64,000 nt of DNA from Ruminococcus sp. (GTDB lineage: Bacteria > Bacillota > Clostridia > Oscillospirales > Ruminococcaceae). A model generated the notes under the pieces. That model made no database searches. It was given only the letters and a program-made list of their open reading frames with translations, and was not told the DNA's origin. The translations under genes and the position numbers were made by a program. The stretch covers positions 62,001 to 126,000 of the forward strand of contig JAFRXL010000043.1 of assembly GCA_017441505.1 (NCBI GenBank), read 5' to 3'. This document shows, one piece after another, positions 8,371-16,477 of this stretch; position 1 is the first letter of the stretch, and each line of letters opens with the position of its first letter.

Positions 8371-9129
8371 TTGGATAAGAATCAGCTTGAACGTTATAAA
8401 CGTGAGATGATGAATCTGTATGATAAGCGTATAACACCGGATAATAAAGCACCGGCTGATGAAAATTTTGCAGAAAATGATGTAGCAGCTCCCGACGAGA
8501 AAAGTGTTAAAGAAACTGAGCCAACAGGTCCGAATGATTCAGTTAGTAAGGATTTGACTCCGAATAATGAAAACGACAGTTCTGTAAATCCTGATACTGA
8601 AGAAGAGTTCGATTCACGGTATCCGGAGCCTGACCTTTCTGAGCTTGATACCGATTTCGGTACACAAAGTTCAGAAAATGTATATCCTCCGGACTATGCT
8701 GATGAGGAAAGTCTTGGCAATTCTGTCGGATATATAATCGTTAATGTCCGGACCGGTTATGAGTCCTCAGCTGTTGAGGGGGCGACAGTTATGGTCACAG
8801 CCATTGTTGACGGTACAAGACTTGTTCTTGCTTCCGGTTTGACTGACCAGAGCGGAACTACTCCAAAATTTTCAGTTCCTGTTCCCGATCTTTCACATTC
8901 TCAGCAGCCTTCTCCTGATAAAAGACCATATAATCTTTTTGATGTCAGTGTAACTGCTGATGGCTTTTTTAATGCAAGAAGTGTAGATGTTCCGGTTTTT
9001 TCGGGCATCACGTCGGTACAGAATTTCAGCATGATACCGGTCCCGCTTTTAATGAATGGTTATGATGAGACTGTGACCATATACAATCAGGAACCTGATT
9101 ACCGCTCGTCAAACGCTGAGGAGGTGTAG
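8371..9129 (+). CDS. Acidic protein with a carboxypeptidase-regulatory-like beta-sandwich domain
   Basis: About 252 residues. Start TTG at 8371 is preferred because AGGAGG (8357-8362) is 8 bases upstream, whereas the ATG at 8365 is only 2 bases away. The first ~110 residues are charged and probably disordered, rich in Asp, Glu, Asn and Pro. A domain of about 110 residues follows (VGYIIVNVRTGYESSAVEGA onwards), resembling the carboxypeptidase regulatory-like or transthyretin-like fold. I see no signal peptide or membrane helix. The next gene starts one base after the stop, so the two are coupled. Its partner is a SpoIID-like peptidoglycan-binding protein, suggesting a cell-wall or spore-envelope role, which is inferred. 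Molecular function is unknown. Confidence 0.7.
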   Translation: MDKNQLERYKREMMNLYDKRITPDNKAPADENFAENDVAAPDEKSVKETEPTGPNDSVSKDLTPNNENDSSVNPDTEEEFDSRYPEPDLSELDTDFGTQSSENVYPPDYADEESLGNSVGYIIVNVRTGYESSAVEGATVMVTAIVDGTRLVLASGLTDQSGTTPKFSVPVPDLSHSQQPSPDKRPYNLFDVSVTADGFFNARSVDVPVFSGITSVQNFSMIPVPLLMNGYDETVTIYNQEPDYRSSNAEEV

Positions 9130-9130
9130 A

Positions 9131-10525
9131 ATGCTTACAGGAACTCCATTTATACCGGAGTCTATCACGGTACATCTCGGTACGCCCGACTCTAATGCTG
9201 CAAACGTAACTCTGAGTTTTTCTTCCTATGTAAAAAATGTTGCTTCAAGTGAGATATTTCCTACTTGGCCGGAGGCTGCTCTGAGAGCAAATATATATGC
9301 TATCACTACTTTTGCATTGAACAGAGTGTACACTGAGTGGTACCGTTCAAGAGGGTATGACTTTGATATAACCTCAACCACTCAGTTTGACCAGAAATTT
9401 ATCAATGGCAGAGAGTACTTTCAGAATATAAGCTATCTTGTCGATGAACTTTTCAATGATTATGTAAGAAGGCAGGGGAGTGTTGAACCTCTGTTTACAT
9501 CCTTTTGTAACGGTACTACTACAACTTGTTCCGGACTTTCACAGTGGGGAACGGTTACATTGGCAAACAGGGGATTGACTCCATATGAGATATTGCAGTA
9601 TTATTATGGCAGCGACATAGATATAGTAAAAAATGCACCGGTAAAGACGAATCTTCCGTCTTACCCGGGAATAGTATTGAAATTCGGATCAGCCGGAAAT
9701 GACGTGCGTTCTGTGCAGATCTATCTCAACCGCATCTCTGGTAATTATCCTGCGATACCTAAAATTCCATCTGCTGACGGTATTTACGATCAGGAGACAG
9801 AAAATGCTGTAAGGGTCTTTCAGGAGGTTTTCGGACTTCAGGTCACAGGTGCTGTAGATCAGGCTACTTGGTACAGGATAACCTATATCTATACAAGTGT
9901 CAAGCGGATAGCTGAGCTTGATTCTGAGGGAGTCCGCTACGATGAGATTGAGACTCAGTATACAGAGGACTTGAAAATCGGTATGCAGAGTATAGAAGTC
10001 AGCATACTTCAATACTATCTTGCAGTTATCGGAGCGTATTATGCTGCTGTTGAACCTGTGGAGATAACCGGCTATTTCGGAGAAAAGACTGAAAGATCGG
10101 TAAAATCATTCCAGCGAGTATTTGGACTTCCTCAGACCGGAGAAGTTGACCGTGCTACACGAAATGACCTGTACAGAGCGTATCAGGGTATTGTTGATTC
10201 TGTACCGCCTAAATATACCGCAGTTGCACTGTATCCTGGGACTGTTCTGCGTGAGGGAGTATCAGGCGAGTCTGTAAAAATAATACAGGAATATCTAACA
10301 TATATAAATCGTACATACAATAACATACCGGCAGTAAATAATACCGGATATTTCGGACCTCTGACCCGACAGTCAGTAACAGCATTCCAGCGTCAGTTCG
10401 GAATAGATGCTACAGGAATAGTGGGTGCGGTCACATGGGATAAGATAGCGGAGGTGTACTCCGATCTGCGTTACGGATTTGATAAACGTCCGTATCAGAA
10501 TCCCGGATACACAATTACAGGTTAA
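9131..10525 (+). CDS. SpoIID/LytB-like domain protein with three peptidoglycan-binding-like repeats
   Basis: 464 residues without an evident signal peptide. Residues ~1-165 resemble the SpoIID/LytB domain in layout (PESITVHLGTP near the start, GLSQWGTVTLANRGLTPYEIL and YYGSDIDIV near its end). Three PG_binding_1-like repeats follow, each with a leading RxG-type turn, helices, a GxFxxxTxxAVxxFQ-like core and a GxVxxxTW ending (about residues 185-255, 280-345 and 370-440). Such repeats bind peptidoglycan in cortex-lytic and spore-coat proteins. The ribosome binding site GAGGAGG overlaps the end of the upstream gene. Function is inferred as wall or cortex binding; no enzymatic residues were assigned. 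Confidence 0.75.
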   Translation: MLTGTPFIPESITVHLGTPDSNAANVTLSFSSYVKNVASSEIFPTWPEAALRANIYAITTFALNRVYTEWYRSRGYDFDITSTTQFDQKFINGREYFQNISYLVDELFNDYVRRQGSVEPLFTSFCNGTTTTCSGLSQWGTVTLANRGLTPYEILQYYYGSDIDIVKNAPVKTNLPSYPGIVLKFGSAGNDVRSVQIYLNRISGNYPAIPKIPSADGIYDQETENAVRVFQEVFGLQVTGAVDQATWYRITYIYTSVKRIAELDSEGVRYDEIETQYTEDLKIGMQSIEVSILQYYLAVIGAYYAAVEPVEITGYFGEKTERSVKSFQRVFGLPQTGEVDRATRNDLYRAYQGIVDSVPPKYTAVALYPGTVLREGVSGESVKIIQEYLTYINRTYNNIPAVNNTGYFGPLTRQSVTAFQRQFGIDATGIVGAVTWDKIAEVYSDLRYGFDKRPYQNPGYTITG

Positions 10526-10535
10526 GGAGGACAAA

Positions 10536-11054
10536 ATGTCATATACAGATATTCAGAAGAAAGAGCATATTCGGGAGCTTCAGACGTATCTTTATGCTAT
10601 TTCTTTGTTCAATGATAAAATACCGCAGGTTTTGCCTACCGGCATATACAATAATGATACCTCATTGGCTGTAAGAGCCTTCCAGAGGGAGTATGGACTG
10701 CCTGAGACCGGTGATACCGATCCTGCTACATGGAACAGGATAATTAAAGTTTACAAGGCGTATCAGCATTCTTCACCGGATGCATATCATGCATTTCCGT
10801 CAGCATCATACATTGTCCATGACGGCGACAAAGGTCCGCTTATTTATATAATACAGGCGATGCTTAATAACATAAGCAATAGCTACGATAATTTTCCGTC
10901 TTTTGAAGTATGCGGTAATTATAATCAGGAGACGATTAAGGCTGTCAAGCTTTTTCAGAAACAGGTAGGACTTACAGAGACCGGTGATGTGAACAGCAAT
11001 ACATGGAATATGCTCGTCCATTGCTGCGAACATATCGACCATACGTTACATTAA
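10536..11054 (+). CDS. Small protein of two peptidoglycan-binding-like domains
   Basis: 172 residues starting at 10536, where AAGGAGG lies 6 to 8 bases upstream. The protein consists almost entirely of two PG_binding_1-like repeats (about residues 10-70 and 90-165) with the core sequences TSLAVRAFQREYGLPETGDTD and TIKAVKLFQKQVGLTETGDV, the first given here in shortened sense only. No signal peptide or membrane helix is visible. It is 10 bases after the SpoIID-like gene and clearly a duplication of that protein's repeats. It probably works with the two upstream products at a peptidoglycan surface, perhaps in sporulation. Confidence 0.72.
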   Translation: MSYTDIQKKEHIRELQTYLYAISLFNDKIPQVLPTGIYNNDTSLAVRAFQREYGLPETGDTDPATWNRIIKVYKAYQHSSPDAYHAFPSASYIVHDGDKGPLIYIIQAMLNNISNSYDNFPSFEVCGNYNQETIKAVKLFQKQVGLTETGDVNSNTWNMLVHCCEHIDHTLH

Positions 11055-11060
11055 TAAAAT

Positions 11061-11426
11061 GAGCCTCCGCTTGAATGTGGTGTTTATATGGAAGAGTATG
11101 CGTATTTATCGGGGCAAACCTTTCTGAAGAAAGGTTCTTCCCCGAACCCCTTTCCAAAGACTTTCAGAATGATTTTTCCCCATATATGGTACTCCCATAG
11201 TTCATTTGCTATGGGAGTTTTTTACTCTCTGGGAGTACCCTATATGGGGAAAAATGAAGCCGAAAGTTTTAGGAAGTGAGTTTGAGGGTGACTCCCCACA
11301 GTGTGGGGAGATGTCACGCAGTGACAGAGGGGACCGCCTCTGTCAGAGGAACCCTTTTTCAAAAGGGTTTCCCTCAATGGATATACGTAAATCTTCCGTA
11401 TAAATACCGCATTCAAGCGGAGGCTC
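11061..11426. repeat. Multi-hairpin palindromic element between convergent genes
   Basis: The ends are inverted copies: GAGCCTCCGCTTGAATG at 11061-11077 pairs with CATTCAAGCGGAGGCTC at 11410-11426. Less perfect pairing extends about 20 more bases inward. Inside are several nested stems: AACCTTT/AAAGGTT within GGGG/CCCC (11111-11143), a long stem 11171-11195 with 11238-11264 enclosing CTCCCATAG/CTATGGGAG, CTCCCCACA/TGTGGGGAG (about 11292-11310), GTCAC/GTGAC, CCTCTG/CAGAGG and AACCCTTTT/AAAAGGGTT. No ORF has coding character. It may be a MITE-like or REP-like repeat and also a bidirectional terminator. It fills the 11055-11457 gap. Confidence 0.7.
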
Positions 11427-11457
11427 TATTAGTAATATGAAAGGAGATTGAAAAAGT

Positions 11458-12816
11458 TTACTTATTCTTTTTTACTTCATCGAGAGTTATAGTAACAGTT
11501 TTTTCTTCATCATTTCTGATGAATGTGAGTTTAATTTTGTCGCCAGCCTGATGAGTATTTTTCTGAGCGTTAAGCTCTTCTGAGGTTTTTACTTCAACAT
11601 CGTCGATACCGGTGATGATGTCGCCGGGTTTGAGACCAGCCTTTTCAGCAGCACTGTCCTCGCTTACAGCTGTTACATAGACACCTATAGGGAGATTGTA
11701 CATTTTTGATACAGTTTCGGTTACATCCTGACAGCTTATACCAAACTGAGGTTTGCCAGTAACGTAGCCATATTCCATGAGGTCGTCGACGATTTTGGAT
11801 ACTATATCAGAAGGGATAGCAAATCCGATACCTTCGATAGTAGCTCCGGAAGAGTAAGAATTGCTCATCTTTGAAGAATTTATACCAATTACCTGACCAT
11901 ACTTATTGATAAGCGGACCGCCGGAATTGCCTGAGTTTATAGCGGCATCTGTCTGGATAAGGCTCATATTTTTATCATTTATAGTTATCTTACGGTCAAG
12001 ACCGGAAACGATACCTCTTGTTACAGTATTCATAAGGTCGAAACCGAGCGGGTTACCAATAGCAACAACGTCCTCACCGAGTTTAAGATTATCACTCTTG
12101 CCGAACTCGGCTGGAGTAAGGTCTTCATCAGCGTCTATTTTAAGGACAGCGAGGTCATAGTCGGTATCATAGCCGACTATTTCAGCGTCGTAACTTTTCT
12201 CATCATCAAGCAGAACTGAAATGCTTTCAGCCTTTCCTGCACCGTGCTCGCTGTCGTAGATAACGTGAGCATTTGTAACGATATATCCGTCAGTTGTTAT
12301 TACAACACCTGTACCGGTACCTGTAGCTGATGAGTCGTTGTTGCCTCCGAATTCACCAAATCCGAAGTAGTAGCTTCCCTGATTATTTGGTACTGAGAAA
12401 GTAGATTCGATACCGACAACAGAAGGCATAACTTTTTCAGCAATTTCTTCTGTGGTAAGAATTTTGTTTCCGTTTTCAGCGGCATCTATAAGGCTGAGTG
12501 CACTTGCTGAAAGGGCATTCATTTCTTTATCAAGGGGAGTAACTTTTTCATTTTCATCTTTTGAAGAAGATGCTGATGTGGAAGCTGATGCAGGGTCTTT
12601 TATTTCGAGAGTACGGTAGCAAGCGATCGAACCTCCGGAAACGAGTGCCATAGCAAGAACAAAAGCAGCAGCTTTAGCACCGGTGTGCTTTTTCTGTTTT
12701 ACAGGAGCAGGTGCACTCTGAATATTGTTGTATGGAGCTGTGTATGGATTTGACTCATAGTGAGCGAGCTCCTCGTTGTTGAAGTTTTTATTATTATCGT
12801 TATAATTGTTCATCAT
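11458..12816 (-). CDS. htrA: HtrA/DegP-type membrane serine protease
   Basis: About 452 residues. The start at 12816 (ATG) is chosen over GTG 12825 because AAGGA upstream is about 11 bases away from it and only 2 from the GTG. The protein has an Asn-rich cytoplasmic N-terminus, one membrane helix (AAAFVLAMALVSGGSIACY), then a trypsin-like domain with the triad His in VTNAHV, Asp in YDLAVLK and Ser in GNSGGPL, then a C-terminal PDZ domain (YVTAVSEDSAAEKAGLKPGD). This is the usual architecture of surface HtrA proteases that degrade misfolded exported proteins. It converges on the peptidoglycan-binding cluster across the palindromic element. Confidence 0.93.
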   Translation of the reverse strand: MMNNYNDNNKNFNNEELAHYESNPYTAPYNNIQSAPAPVKQKKHTGAKAAAFVLAMALVSGGSIACYRTLEIKDPASASTSASSSKDENEKVTPLDKEMNALSASALSLIDAAENGNKILTTEEIAEKVMPSVVGIESTFSVPNNQGSYYFGFGEFGGNNDSSATGTGTGVVITTDGYIVTNAHVIYDSEHGAGKAESISVLLDDEKSYDAEIVGYDTDYDLAVLKIDADEDLTPAEFGKSDNLKLGEDVVAIGNPLGFDLMNTVTRGIVSGLDRKITINDKNMSLIQTDAAINSGNSGGPLINKYGQVIGINSSKMSNSYSSGATIEGIGFAIPSDIVSKIVDDLMEYGYVTGKPQFGISCQDVTETVSKMYNLPIGVYVTAVSEDSAAEKAGLKPGDIITGIDDVEVKTSEELNAQKNTHQAGDKIKLTFIRNDEEKTVTITLDEVKKNK

Positions 12817-12843
12817 AATATTCACATTCCTTTTCAGATATTT

Positions 12844-12863
12844 TCCTGAGTTCCTTTCCTCAG
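12844..12863 (-). promoter_or_regulatory. Hairpin in the htrA leader
   Basis: CCTGAG/CTCAGG with an 8-base loop lies 28 bases upstream of the htrA start, downstream of a TATAAT on the minus strand (12875-12880). It could affect translation. No matching -35 was found. The rest of 12880-13011 shows nothing recognisable. Confidence 0.4.
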
Positions 12864-13011
12864 GCTATGGTCATATTATACGTGGCTAATGTGAAATTAA
12901 TTTGGAGCGTTTGTATTATTTTTGGTAATATCAGGTGAAGATTCTATCACTTATCTGAAGAATATGTGAACGAATGTGATAATAATTGTCTCTCTGCTGT
13001 CACGATCCTAT

Positions 13012-13046
13012 CATAAAAATAAGACCAACTGAAAATACAGCTGGTC
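13012..13046 (-). terminator. Terminator of the GH5 gene
   Basis: On the minus strand, GACCAGCTG/CAGTTGGTC with a TATTTT loop is followed by CTTATTTTTAT. Confidence 0.85.
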
Positions 13047-13058
13047 TCAGGTTATTTT

Positions 13059-15140
13059 TTATTTAGCACCGCTAATGATGCCTTGTAATATTGTATTGTT
13101 CCAACTAAGCGAATTACGGTCGATTATACCATACGCACCGTCTCCGCTTATCAGACCATTATCCCAGACAAAGCACTTTATACCATGTTTTTTAGCTTCG
13201 CTGATATAGTAATTGTAATATGAACTGCGGGTATTGTCGTCAGCACTTTTAACGCATCCGAACTCATCGATAATTACAGGTATGCCTTTGCTTACGAACT
13301 TAGTATCAAGTTCAGAGAACTTGTTAGCAAGTTCAGACTTACCGTTATCAGTTAATGTAGTTTCTGTACCGTCACTGAATTTCCACGGAGCATAGTAGTG
13401 GACCGACACAATAACATTGCCGCTGTTAGCAGGCACAACAATATCATTAATTGCAGCAGTATCAGCTGACGCAGCATATGAAGTAAGGATAAGGGTTCTG
13501 TCAGCGTTTTTACCTCCGCTTGCACGGACTGTATCAACAAAGTCCTTTTCATATTTTTTTATGACATTACGTTCCTCTGCGGTACCGCCCATCCATTCGT
13601 TAGCACTTCCGATAGTACGAGGTTCATTCATGCCTTCAAAAAGGAGTCTGTCGTCATAATCAGCAAATTTTTCAGATATTTGCTTCCAAATAGCTTTAAG
13701 TCTTGCTGAATCAGAGGGATATTCGCTGTTTGTCGGGTTGAACCAGATATAGTCATCGTGATGTATATTGATTATAACAAACATACCCTCGCTGTAAGCG
13801 TAATCAACAACTTCCTTGACACGGTCAAGCCATTTAGCATCGATCGTATCACCTTGCATATGTTCGCTCCAAGTGACAGGTATACGAATAGAATTGAAGC
13901 CTGCATTTTTTACAGCCATAACAAGTTCTTTGCTTGCTTTAGGGTTTCCCCAGCCTGTTTCAGATTCGAGACCTTTTTTATCAGTGTTGTAGACTTCGAG
14001 TGTATTTCCGAGATTCCAGCCTACATTTATCTGCTTAACTATTTCAGAGGCTGAACGGAAATCACTGTTTTTATTTTCTTTTACAGGCTCCTCTTTAATA
14101 GTAACAGGCTTAACATAGCTGCCATCGCTCTGACTGTATTTTACACTTATTGAATCTAAAGTTATATTAGGCTGTTCGCTCCACCAGTAGCCCAATTTAA
14201 TTTCACTGTCTTTTGAGTAATATGCTTTGGCATTATCATTGACGAACCATGTAAGGCTAAGAGTTGAGCTGTCAGTGAATACGGCAGTATCGGGTGACTG
14301 ATAATATCCGTCTCCGGAACCGATACCGAAAGCACCATTGAATTTTCTGAAGCTTCCGGATGTGCTTATGTTATAAGTAATTACCTCCGGAACACAGCCT
14401 TCGGGGATAAGGTCGCCGGCAGGAACAGAGATAATATTTGAACCTTCTGTATAGCCGGTGCTTATGCCGACATTTTTTGAGTTTGTGCCGTCAACGGGAA
14501 CATCTCTTTTGCGTGTGAAAGTACATATAACGCTGTCGACACGTATATTAGGAGCATTTCCCCACCAGTAGCCGAAAAGTACTTCGCCGCCGGAAGTGAT
14601 ATAATTTTGTATTTCAGATGGGACATCCCATTTTATTTCTCCATAGGTACCTTGCGTAGGAGCTGAAAAGTCGCTTGACTGATACCAGCCTTTATCAGTT
14701 GCAGCTGGACAGTCGCCGTTTACGGATATACCGCATCCGCCTTTGAACTCACCGATATTGCTTCCGTTATCGGAATAAATGACAAAAGTAAAAGAAGATA
14801 CAACATCGCCCTCTTCGATAAGGTCGGCGAGGGGTATCTTTATAGTATTGCTGCCAGATGTATATGGAATTGTCTGATTTACAGTTACCTGAGTGCCACA
14901 TTCAGCAGTTACAGTTTCAACGGGACTGATATGCTGTGCGATAGTTTCGGGCTCGATAGTATTTTTTTCAGTGGCAATTGTTGTTGCTTCATTGGAAGTC
15001 ACATTATTGTCCTCCTCTTCGGCTCCGGAAGTCGAAGCATTACTTATTTTTGAGGAAACAGAAGAGCTGTTTTTGCTTCCGCATCCTGTAAAAGAGAGTG
15101 CCATGACCGGAACAGTGAGGAGAGCTGCGATTTTTTTCAT
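13059..15140 (-). CDS. Lipoprotein GH5 endoglucanase with two tandem carbohydrate-binding-like modules
   Basis: 693 residues from ATG 15140, which follows GGGAGG; the longer upstream reading is rejected. The lipobox LSFTGC puts the lipidated Cys at residue 20. A Ser/Thr/Glu linker leads to two homologous ~120-140-residue modules (about 72-212 and 222-338), each ending in GYWW, PNI and a DS(V/I) strand. The GH5 barrel (about 362-693) has GWNLGNT, NIHHD, acid/base Glu506 in MNEP and nucleophile Glu625 in IDEFG, most like the cellulase subfamilies. The modules look like aromatic-rich binding domains but I could not name their CBM family. There is no dockerin, so the enzyme is tethered to the membrane rather than a cellulosome. 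Confidence 0.88.
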   Translation of the reverse strand: MKKIAALLTVPVMALSFTGCGSKNSSSVSSKISNASTSGAEEEDNNVTSNEATTIATEKNTIEPETIAQHISPVETVTAECGTQVTVNQTIPYTSGSNTIKIPLADLIEEGDVVSSFTFVIYSDNGSNIGEFKGGCGISVNGDCPAATDKGWYQSSDFSAPTQGTYGEIKWDVPSEIQNYITSGGEVLFGYWWGNAPNIRVDSVICTFTRKRDVPVDGTNSKNVGISTGYTEGSNIISVPAGDLIPEGCVPEVITYNISTSGSFRKFNGAFGIGSGDGYYQSPDTAVFTDSSTLSLTWFVNDNAKAYYSKDSEIKLGYWWSEQPNITLDSISVKYSQSDGSYVKPVTIKEEPVKENKNSDFRSASEIVKQINVGWNLGNTLEVYNTDKKGLESETGWGNPKASKELVMAVKNAGFNSIRIPVTWSEHMQGDTIDAKWLDRVKEVVDYAYSEGMFVIINIHHDDYIWFNPTNSEYPSDSARLKAIWKQISEKFADYDDRLLFEGMNEPRTIGSANEWMGGTAEERNVIKKYEKDFVDTVRASGGKNADRTLILTSYAASADTAAINDIVVPANSGNVIVSVHYYAPWKFSDGTETTLTDNGKSELANKFSELDTKFVSKGIPVIIDEFGCVKSADDNTRSSYYNYYISEAKKHGIKCFVWDNGLISGDGAYGIIDRNSLSWNNTILQGIISGAK

Positions 15141-15184
15141 AAGAACCTCCCTGCTGTGTTTTGGAAATAAAACATCCACTACTT

Positions 15185-15213
15185 ATTATACCACTGATCA
15201 AGAAAGTATTCAA
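15185..15213 (-). promoter_or_regulatory. Promoter of the GH5 gene
   Basis: On the minus strand, TTGAAT (15208-15213), a 17-base spacer and TATAAT (15185-15190), 45 bases before the start codon. The remaining ~240 bases up to the AraC gene are AT-rich and could hold activator sites. Confidence 0.65.
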
Positions 15214-15427
15214 TACAGTGAATATACGAAATAATTGTTTATAAGTTGTAGGTTTTTTATAAAAGTGCTGAAAAACTGTTTCGGAAAAAATTTCGGGAGT
15301 ACATAAAAGTACAGAATAAAGCTGTATGATTCGAGATTAATAATTTATATATGTATATTAATTATTAATATGCAATCTTCAAGACGCTATCCTGTGCAGA
15401 ATATCCACCTTATCTGCACATTGTGGG

Positions 15428-15456
15428 TTGTAACATATTGTTAACAATTGTATAAT
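15428..15456 (+). promoter_or_regulatory. Plus-strand promoter-like sequence facing the AraC gene, overlapping a palindrome
   Basis: TTGTAA (15428-15433), 17 bases, TATAAT (15451-15456), pointing into the 3' end of the minus-strand AraC gene. The spacer contains the perfect palindrome ATTGTTAACAAT (15437-15448). It could make an antisense transcript, or the palindrome could be an operator. Confidence 0.3.
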
Positions 15457-15497
15457 GATTATAGAAACAATAAAAAACATAGGGGAAGTGCGGATTT

Positions 15498-16304
15498 TTA
15501 TTGGTTATTTTCAATAATATGCCTCTTTCGATACTGACCGGGAGAGAGGCCGATATTAGAACGAAATATCCTTACAAAATATGAAACATTATCTCCATAA
15601 CCAACAAGACGGGATATGTCCTTGATCGGAAAACGTGTCGTTTTCAGGAGCTCAGATGCTTTATTCAGCCTTGCGGAAAGTATGTCTTTCGACACACTGT
15701 TGCCGAAAAAATTGCTGTAAATATGCTGAAATCTTGAACGGCTCAATGACAGTTCAGCTGCCATATCATCAACGGTATAATCTCTGCTTGGCCAGCGGTA
15801 TATCGATTCTCTTATCCACATAAGCTTTTCAGAGTAGACATTCGATGTTCTTTTTGCAGTTTTAGCGGTCTTTTCGATCTCTTCGTTGAGCTTATACAAA
15901 AGCAGACGGAATAAAAGATCAACAGAAGTTGTGCGGTGATTGTTTCTGGAATAAAATTCATAGCACATTTTTGTGACTATCTCAGAGCAGCTTTGAGTGT
16001 CAGAAAGAGCTATCGGCACATTTAAAGGAATTTTCAGATTGCTTAAAAGGTCGGCTTCTTCCTTATCAGGAATAAAATGCATCCAGTCATCAAAATATTC
16101 TTCGCAGTCTGCTGAATAGTATTGCGGAGTCTGTGGTGTATAGATTATAAATGTGTGGGCAGGAAAACGAAATTTCTGATCTTTTACTTTGAAGGCTACA
16201 GGAGATTTTATTATAAGGAGAAGCCAGTCGGCAGTTCCTTCAGGGCGTTCAATGTTAAAATCCTGCTCATGTCTGTGATTATAGCCGATCGCATCCATAT
16301 GCAT
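15498..16304 (-). CDS. AraC-family transcriptional regulator
   Basis: 268 residues from ATG 16304. The earlier ATG at 16316 directly touches the AAGG ribosome binding site and is unlikely. The N-terminal ~150 residues look like a cupin-type sensory domain (FRFPAHTFIIYTPQTPQYYS, DDWMHF). The C-terminal ~100 residues carry two helix-turn-helix motifs (VDDMAAELSLSRSRFQHIY and IKDISRLVGYGDNVSYFVRIFR), ending with the typical GLSPGQYRK. It lies between the GH5 gene and the divergent GH10/GH43 gene, so it may sense a plant-sugar signal and regulate one or both; this is inferred from position. Confidence 0.88.
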   Translation of the reverse strand: MHMDAIGYNHRHEQDFNIERPEGTADWLLLIIKSPVAFKVKDQKFRFPAHTFIIYTPQTPQYYSADCEEYFDDWMHFIPDKEEADLLSNLKIPLNVPIALSDTQSCSEIVTKMCYEFYSRNNHRTTSVDLLFRLLLYKLNEEIEKTAKTAKRTSNVYSEKLMWIRESIYRWPSRDYTVDDMAAELSLSRSRFQHIYSNFFGNSVSKDILSARLNKASELLKTTRFPIKDISRLVGYGDNVSYFVRIFRSNIGLSPGQYRKRHIIENNQ

Positions 16305-16338
16305 TGTAAAACACATCCTTGATATTATAATTACTATT

Positions 16339-16368
16339 ATAATAACATATTCGGATCGTCATTGTCAA
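16339..16368 (-). promoter_or_regulatory. Promoter of the AraC gene
   Basis: On the minus strand, TTGACA (16363-16368), 18 bases, TATTAT (16339-16344). It shares the short divergent region with the xylanase gene, for which I found no clear sigma-A promoter. Confidence 0.6.
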
Positions 16369-16477
16369 TGCATGGAGCGAAGATACGTTAATACCGCAAA
16401 ATTTGATAATCGTAAAGCATAAAATGGCGAGACAATAATTGAAAATTATTATAAAATTATTTAAAGGGGGAAATCAA

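Noticed and set aside
11088-11403. Two short plus-strand ORFs in the palindromic element
   Set aside because: They run through nested hairpins and have no coding signature.
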